A DNA stretch of 64,000 bases from assembly GCA_012845835.1 (NCBI GenBank), contig JABAKD010000002.1:7682603-7746602 (forward strand). Reading direction: 5' to 3'. The notes beneath the pieces are model-generated. The model was not told the DNA's origin and did not search any database. It worked only from the letters and a program-made list of their open reading frames with translations. Both the position numbers and the translations under genes were made by a program. Source of the DNA: Undaria pinnatifida. Its lineage: Eukaryota > Sar > Phaeophyceae > Laminariales > Alariaceae. This document shows positions 58,127 to 64,000 of the stretch, one piece after another (positions within the stretch are counted from its first letter, which is position 1; each line of letters starts with the position of its first letter).

Positions 58127-58640
58127 GTATGACGAGCTCACGCACGAGACCACGTACGATCCCAGTGCCGGCAGGCGCCACCCCCAGCCCCACCAAGTCA
58201 TGTCTCATACCGCGCTCTTCGCTAGAGGCTCAACCAACGGCGCCGCCCACATGCCGCACGTGTCGCCGCCAGACGGCGATTATCTGATGCCTCTCTCGAG
58301 TCGCGCTTACCCGTACCCAGCGCCGGGGCAAAACGTTGGTGGGTACGTCACATCGTCTGGGCACATGGTAAGCGCGAGACCTCCATCCTACGCCGAGACA
58401 TCCTCGCGCTTCTCCCCCCTCCATCGCCAGCACGGCAACCACCACCAGCAACACTATCAGCACCCGCACCAGCAGCAGCACTACCAAGGCCAACACCAAC
58501 ACCAGCTCGGGCGTCACGCGTACCCGGGAGTGACCTTGTTCAATGGGTACCGTTGGGAGGAGTGCTTCAAGATGGACGGGAAGAAATTCTGGCGGCACAA
58601 GGAGACCGGCGCCATCGTGCACAAGGATCCTTACCGCTAA
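58127..58640 (+). CDS. WW-like protein 1, exon 2 (linker and C-terminal WW-like domain)
   Basis: The acceptor is TTCGTCCTCAG; the first base completes Trp35. The exon finishes domain 1 (YDELTHETTYDP), runs through the Pro/His/Gln-rich linker and ends with domain 2: Trp178-Glu-Glu, Asp185-Gly186, Phe189-Trp190, Thr195-Gly196, His200 and KDP at 201-203. It aligns to the WW consensus without gaps, with His at the second Trp. The stop is TAA at 58638-58640. GC-rich third positions contrast with the flanking DNA. Confidence 0.8.
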
Positions 58641-58649
58641 GCCGGGTGG

Positions 58650-60150
58650 GTGGGAGGGTTCGGGAGTGCAACGGCCGTGGCTGCGGCGGGAGGAGGAGGC
58701 ATGAAGCCGACCTCCCCGCCGGAGCAGGTTGGAGTGGTCTGCCCCTACTTCCCCTTCCTCCGAGGAGTTCTAGACGGCAGGGTGGCGACGGCGGTGGCGG
58801 CAGCGAGGAGAGGAGCATGGAGCGCCTCGCCAAGAAGCCGACAAGATGTGTGGTCCGCTCATCGTTATCCTTCGTCCGTGGTGTCCTAGTGGTAAGCGCT
58901 TTGTGCGCGTCGTGGGGCATGATTCTGTGTGGCTAGCTGTAGGCGATTTGTTTTTCGCTTTCGTGGACATGTGCATTGTCTAGCTGGTTGGCGTCTCGTC
59001 GACGGAATGTTGATGGTGTGCGGGGAGATCTCCGTACGAGCTGTGTTTTTTCGTGGTGTGTAGTGTGTTTTTTTTCTTTTGCTGTGGGGAGGCGGCGGAG
59101 GCGCTGTTGTTGAGTGCCAAAACATCAATTTTGAAAGCCTTCTTTGGGCAAGGCTCTACAACAGTGTTCCTAATACATGCCATAGGATACAAATATATAT
59201 ACATTTATGTATATACATATCCACGTAGGGGGAAACTCGGGGATGGACCCAGGATATCCCCTGACGAATAAAGGCCCAGGGTAGCTAGCGCGAGGCTTCA
59301 CCGTGATGTTAGCGTGTTTTTTGTTGTAGTTTAGTGCTTTGGCGACCATTTGAAGCTTTCGGTGTTTGTGTGAGTGCGCGCGCAGCTTTTCGTGCGTGTG
59401 CGTGTGCGGAGGTGGTTCCATGTGGTGTTTTCAGAGCGCCTCTTGCCTTGTGCTTAGGTGCGTTCTTTGTGCTTTCCTTGTTCTTCGTACGAAGTGTGAT
59501 CATTTTGTTTCGGCGTGTGCTGGTGGTTTTTGAGTTGTGCGTTTGCCTTGTTTTGTATATTTGCTGTCAAGCTTGTGTGCTTTTGTTAGGTTATAGTTTC
59601 CATGTTTTGAACGTGTACAACAGTGCTCGTCATTTGGTTCTTTTAGTGGTCATTTTGCAGAAACTTTCTGCTCTCTAGCGGTGTAGCAACCAACCAATTC
59701 TGACTTCTCTGCTTTTTTCGTTCTTGTGATGTGCTCTCGGGTATTTGGGTTTTCTCGTCCGGTTGTTTTTTGTGATCTTGTCATTTGTTAACGGCTTCTT
59801 CCTTGTTTTGCTTTCTCGTGATCTCGTTTTTTATTTCCTTCACTTTTTCGCTATTTTTTTTGTCGATTTCTTCCATATTTTGCTTCAATTTTGTCGTGTG
59901 CGCGGAGCAGACTTAGCTGCCGCTGGCGGTTGTGCCTGCCTGTGGCTAAACTGTCGACTTTCTTGTGAGCTTATTTCCAACGCATCCAGACCGCCTTTCT
60001 CTGCATTAGCTATTGTGCATGTTACCACTGCGCTTAGCTTAGCTGAAGGCCAGGTTACGGGTTCCGGCGACGTAATCGGCGGTGTCAGCATCAAGTGTGC
60101 AACGGTCAAAGCGCGTAATTGTGAATACGAGCTTTGGCACTTTGCAACCC
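58650..60150. other. Downstream of WW-like gene 1; no further gene recognised
   Basis: The first 230 bp remain GC-rich. From about 59290 the sequence is T/G-rich and may be 3' untranslated or intergenic. A near tRNA-like TGGTGTCCTAGTGGTAAGCG near 58876-58895 lacks a B box. Confidence 0.4.
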
Positions 60151-60800
60151 AGATCTGACTACTTAAGTATTTTGTTATGGTGACAGCTTTGGCTGAGGTT
60201 GCGGTTACAAATATGGCTATGGTCATGACCGCGGTTTTTTCGTTACGGTTATGATTAAGATCAAGGTTATTACGGTAACGGGTGCCGTTGGCTCGGCTAA
60301 AGCTGCGGGTATTTCGGTAACGGTTATGATCATTCCGGTTACGGCTACCATTACCGGTATGGGCATCGTCCGAGTGCGGTTACGGTTACAGTTCCGGCTG
60401 CGGTAACGGATCCGGTTGATGTGACTTGTACGGTACCGGTTACGGTTATTTTTGGTTGCGGTTATGACGGTTACGCTTGCGTAGTCGTCGGTGGTATCTG
60501 CCCATAGTGCAACGTTCGAACCACGTATAATGAATACGAGCTTCGACACTTTGCTAGCGCCAGCGCTAACTACATTATGCGGTTACCGTTATGGGTTACG
60601 GTTATGGGTTCCGGTTATTTCCGGATATTGTGATTTTCGGTTAAGGCTAAGACTATAGGCATTATGATTACTGTGGTTACAGTTGAACTCGTCACGGTTG
60701 TTACGATTGCTTAGTCGTCGGTATCATCTAGCATGACAGTACAACATTCTGAGCATGTGCTATTGAGTACGAAAACTAGTTTTTGTCGCTTTGCGACTTG
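60095..60800. repeat. Decayed higher-order repeat with Gly/Tyr-coding core
   Basis: Three blocks of GTGCAACG followed by GAATACGAGCTTYGRCACTT end near 60152, 60556 and 60796. Between them lie GGTTACGGTTATG-type repeats that in one frame read Gly-Tyr-Gly-Tyr and related residues with stops (for example TAA after GYGYD). It looks like a degraded repeat array, possibly from a Gly/Tyr-rich coding sequence. Confidence 0.55.
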
Positions 60801-61119
60801 AGCTTTGTACACACCCGGAAGGAGAAGGAGGAGTTTTTATTTTTGCGTTGTCTCCTGCATATTTTTGTAGGGCATAAAACGCACCGTAAGCAGACGGGTC
60901 TTCGTCGCCATGCTGCCGAGAATTCCGAACAACAACAAGCATGTAGGACTTTTGAGGCGCGTCTCGCCGCACGGCGTGGGGGGCGGACTGATCTAAATAC
61001 TAGATCGTATTTGCCGGGTGGGGAAAGTATCTTTGTGATTATCCAGCTAGCTAGCTAACGTCGTCGTCTCTTTTTCCTTGTACTTTGTGCGATGTGAAAC
61101 GGGGTTTTCCTTGTTTTGG

Positions 61120-61655
61120 GTGATGTTTTCACGTGCGGAGGGGGGGGGGGGGGGCGGGGGGGGGCTGACGGGGAATGGGGCGCCTTGGTTGTTTCCAAGG
61201 AAGCAAAAGAACGAACCGGATGGGTAGCATGTGGTTATAGTACGAACTGTAGGATAATATCGAGGAGTTTCCATTTTTCGGGTGATGTGCACTTGCGGGA
61301 GAGGGGGGATGTCACGGGTGTATCCAAGGAGGATACAGCTGGGGCTGGACAGGGGGAAAGAAGGTGGTTTTCATACGGAATGTAGGATCGATTAACGGAT
61401 ATTCTTGCAAAGGTGACGTGCACACGCGGCGGGGAGAGGGGGGGGGGGGGAGGGGTGAGTCTCGGTCGACTCTAAAGAAGCAGTAGCACTATCTGGGTAT
61501 TATGTTTTACTCGGGATGTAGGATAATACCGTGGGTTTCCATGGCAGGGGTGATGCGCGCACGCAAGGGGATGCATCGGCTGTATTCAAGGAGGATATGT
61601 CTGGAGCCGGGAGGGGGAAAAGTAGGTGGTTACTATACGGCATGTAGGAGAACGG
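61120..61655. repeat. Minisatellite, four units of ~130-160 bp
   Basis: Units start with GTGATG/GTGACG near 61120, 61282, 61413 and 61550. Shared blocks include a G-run, CCAAGGAGGATA, GGGGGAAA-TAGGTGGTT, and ATGTAGGATAATACCG. Confidence 0.75.
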
Positions 61656-62551
61656 CGTTCACGCTGCGAGCATCTTTTCGTAGCGTTGCTATTCTTGGTG
61701 TCGATGCATTTCGAAGCGAAAAACTGTCTTTTTTTGTGTTGCTGCTGTCGTTCTTCCATGGTAATATTTTGCTCTGCCGCCGATCATGTAACTTACCTAT
61801 TGAACTGGAGGGGGCCTCCTGCCCCGAAACGTACTGGTGTTGCCGAGGGACGATCGCGGAAAGGGGACGAGAAGCAGTAGCGGGGGGGTCGCAGGTGTAG
61901 TCGACGTCTCGGTTCTCCTGTGAACGGTCGCCAACCGTCCGTCCACGTTATCGTGCATATCATCGTCTACGTTTATTTTTACCGTCTGTACAACTGTGAA
62001 CGGGAATGTAAGCATAGGTTGTTGTTCACGTTTATGCCACAGCGGTCTTTATGGTGTACGTCGAGAGTGGCGCTCGCCTACCAGTACCCTACGCACCGAA
62101 AGCCCGTTCTTGACTGTGGTTGGTCGAAGGGTTATTTCCAGCGATTTTTCGAGGGGAGACACGTGAGAACTTGTAGCGCTTACTTGTACCCTTTCTTGCA
62201 TGTCGTGATGGTGCTCGAAAGTTTTGACACGAGAAGATATGATAGGCGGAGGGGAGGGGGGGGGGGGGGGGCGTCCATCCGTTTACTATTATAGGTGGTG
62301 ACGAGGGATGGGGTTGGGGGAGGAGGGAGGCTACGGCGGTCGAATTCGGTTTGTAACGCCCCGTAGATTACGCGCGCGACCACCGCGATCATTTAATTTC
62401 GCTTCGAACTTAAGATATCTGGGCACGATAATAGCAGAGACGACGAAAAAAGGGATAAAAAAAACGACACCCACGCCATTCTGCGCCATCCATCTATGTT
62501 ATGTCTCCGGCCTGTACGCAACGCATGGTGCACGCACATGCTAATGTGTAC

Positions 62552-62790
62552 TAGGGGTGCAGCAGATTCGAAGAATTTTCTGAGCTCCTAGTCTGAGGAT
62601 CTAGCTCAAAGTCTCACATCACCCGAGACACGACTTCGAAGGCGTTCGTTCGCGCAATCCGACCAGCATTTCTATGCGCTCGAGTAGTCCTAAGAAGGGA
62701 AATGTAAAATTATCATGCTAATCGATAGTTCCATGATTGAGGGGGTCAACCCGTCAGAAAAAAACGCTCGGCCCGAAAGTGCAACTCCAT
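62552..62790. repeat. Family E repeat
   Basis: GTGCAGCAGATTCGAAGAAT, TGAGGATCTAGCTCA, CGACTTCGAAGGCGTTCG and ATTTCTATGCGCTCG. Confidence 0.7.
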
Positions 62791-63231
62791 GTAAGAATAC
62801 AAAAGGCGTATGTGGAAGGAATCAGAGCGTAATCTCTTATCACTTCGTGCACGCTCTGTGATGACCGTTCCTTATCACGGTTCCTCCTGATTAAAAAAAA
62901 AAAACACACACACACGCACACACACGATTCAGGAAATGACCTCCCGAAGTTTTGAAACGTCACGTCTTCGAAAAGATAAATTATCACAATTCTTGCTTTT
63001 CGTTTTGCACGAACGGTGGAATCGTTTTTGTTTATACGGATAGCAAAATCTACCAAAACGTTTTCATTTCAAAGTCACTATTCATGACGAAAAAACGTTC
63101 ACGATTATTCGTGAAAAATCAAGGTCACTTTTTTCGTGGTTCACACGATTTTTCAGCACTTTTTTTTTTTTTTTCATTTGGGTTGATCCCTGAAAGCGCA
63201 AAGCTAATAAAGGCAGCGCCATCCCACGCCA

Positions 63232-63430
63232 GTTAGGGGTACAGCAGAAATTCCTGAGCTCCTAACATGAGGAGCTGCTGCGACCTAATCCCAAAACAAT
63301 ATGTACACGTGAAATTACTTGGTTAATGACTAACCGGTAGTACCTCACCCGAGGAGCTCAATCGGACAGGTATACTATTAGTTAATCCAACAACGGAAAC
63401 CTCTACCGTGGGATGACTCTCCATACCAGC
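63232..63430. repeat. Family E repeat, diverged
   Basis: GGTACAGCAGAAATTCCTGA, CATGAGGAGCTGCTGC, AGCTCAATCGGACAGGTATA and CTACCGTGGGATGACTC; the last matches the region near 57430-57450. Confidence 0.6.
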
Positions 63431-64000
63431 GGAAAAAAATTGACAGATTGTATTCCCGCGTACGTATGTACGAAATATTATGTTGAACCGATCGGATCGC
63501 GTTTACCTAAAAATCAAAGAAACAGGTATGATAAAAAGAGGATATATAGACGTATATGTTCTCGTATTGCTTTTTGACGGCTGGATTCCCTCATCACAGT
63601 AGAGGCCGCGGACGCGACCGGCGTCTCGTCCTCGTCCCTTCCGATTCACTGAATCAAAAACATTGTTTGTCGTGGTTTTCATGTCTCCACGGCGTTTTTG
63701 ACGCATGGAACGGTAGGGAGGGTACTCCCTTTCCCGCTACCGGCTCCGAGCCACTCGCACGGGCGACTCTGTACTTCACTGACGAAAATACTTCAGGCGA
63801 TTTTCGCTTGGTGCAGCGTAGCTAACCATCCCAGATGGGACTACGAGGAACATGGCGGGTTACTCGCGCGAGTGACCCCGAGACGCTGCGACAAAACGCC
63901 TCCAAAAGGGACCGCCCTATTGTAGCTTTGGTCTTTTGTTACCGCTTTATACATTATAAAAATAGAAAAAATAACACTCCAGCGCTGTTAGACCGAAAGT

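Larger units (their letters stand above)
56752..58640 (+). other. WW-like gene 1, whole locus
   Basis: Two exons give 205 residues: WW-like domain 1 at 23-47, a Pro/His/Gln-rich linker with PPSY at 120-123 and an HQ-rich run at about 134-165, then WW-like domain 2 at 178-203 and the end DPYR. There is no signal peptide or membrane segment. Two small adaptor-like domains joined by a flexible linker suggest a scaffold or adaptor; that is inference. Its paralogue lies at 38629-43648 on the other strand. Confidence 0.75.
61660..64000. other. No gene recognised; two family E repeats
   Basis: Family E copies lie at 62552-62790 and 63232-63430. A G-run is at 62256-62270. None of the short frames shows a domain or splice context. 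Confidence 0.45.

Noticed and set aside
58870-58925. tRNA A-box-like GTGTCCTAGTGGTAAGCG
   Set aside because: No matching GGTTCGANTCC B box follows within tRNA distance.

Overview
This looks like nuclear DNA from a gene-poor, repeat-rich, intron-containing eukaryote. I see no bacterial operons, no ribosomal or transfer RNA gene and no CRISPR array. Most of the window is microsatellites, minisatellites, long poly(G)/poly(C) runs and short dispersed repeats. The few convincing coding pieces have GT-AG exon boundaries and G/C-rich third codon positions. Long introns, CAG/TTG triplet repeats and G-runs would fit a brown alga or another stramenopile, but nothing here proves the taxon; treat that as a low-confidence guess.

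The best genes are a pair of paralogues. One (minus strand, exons 43648-43353 and 38926-38629) and the other (plus strand, exons 56752-56855 and 58127-58640) each encode a protein of about 200 residues. Each has two WW-like domains, one ending exactly at the C-terminus and one nearer the N-terminus that is split by a phase-2 intron at the same codon. In all four domains the second tryptophan of a classical WW domain is replaced by Tyr or His, while a Trp sits at the second aromatic position of strand 2. The plus-strand protein also carries a PPSY sequence, a classical WW ligand motif. The genes point away from each other across about 13 kb. Their introns (4.4 kb and 1.3 kb) are packed with mobile-element debris, including a LINE relic.

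A third coding segment (28300-29737, +) is the last exon of a Gln-, Pro- and Gly-rich protein with a WPGD-type tryptophan repeat and an acidic tail. Weaker exon candidates lie at 2122-2394 (-), with a diverged copy at 1806-1949, at 19689-19789 (+), and as a frameshifted relic at 50140-50490 (-).

Region by region: 0.4-1.2 kb minisatellite; 1.6-2.4 kb exon, its copy and a CCCTA array; 5.3-7.5 kb SINE-like repeats with a giant AAT tract; 8.9-11.5 kb dispersed repeats; 12.3-13.2 kb tandem array; 13.4-15.1 kb tetranucleotide and triplet repeats; 16.1-18.7 kb GGTCA-type and 30-bp repeats plus a TIR element; 19-23 kb sparse DNA with triplet repeats; 23.7-26.4 kb repeats and a perfect 226-bp duplication; 28.3-29.7 kb gene; 30-38 kb mostly featureless with G-runs; 38.6-43.7 kb WW gene 2; 43.8-55.2 kb repeats; 56.7-58.6 kb WW gene 1; 60-61.7 kb decayed repeat arrays; the rest sparse.

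The repeats sort into recognisable families: (1) roughly 75-100 bp elements flanked by TTAA with CCCCTTTA ends, like non-autonomous piggyBac elements, for which empty sites can be seen inside other repeats of this same window; (2) a SINE-like element ending in GGAGGAT plus a simple-sequence tail; (3) a roughly 260-290 bp element with CGTGCTACGATAGAGGTG inverted ends; (4) a hAT-like element with GGGTC repeats inside; (5) several further families named in the features.
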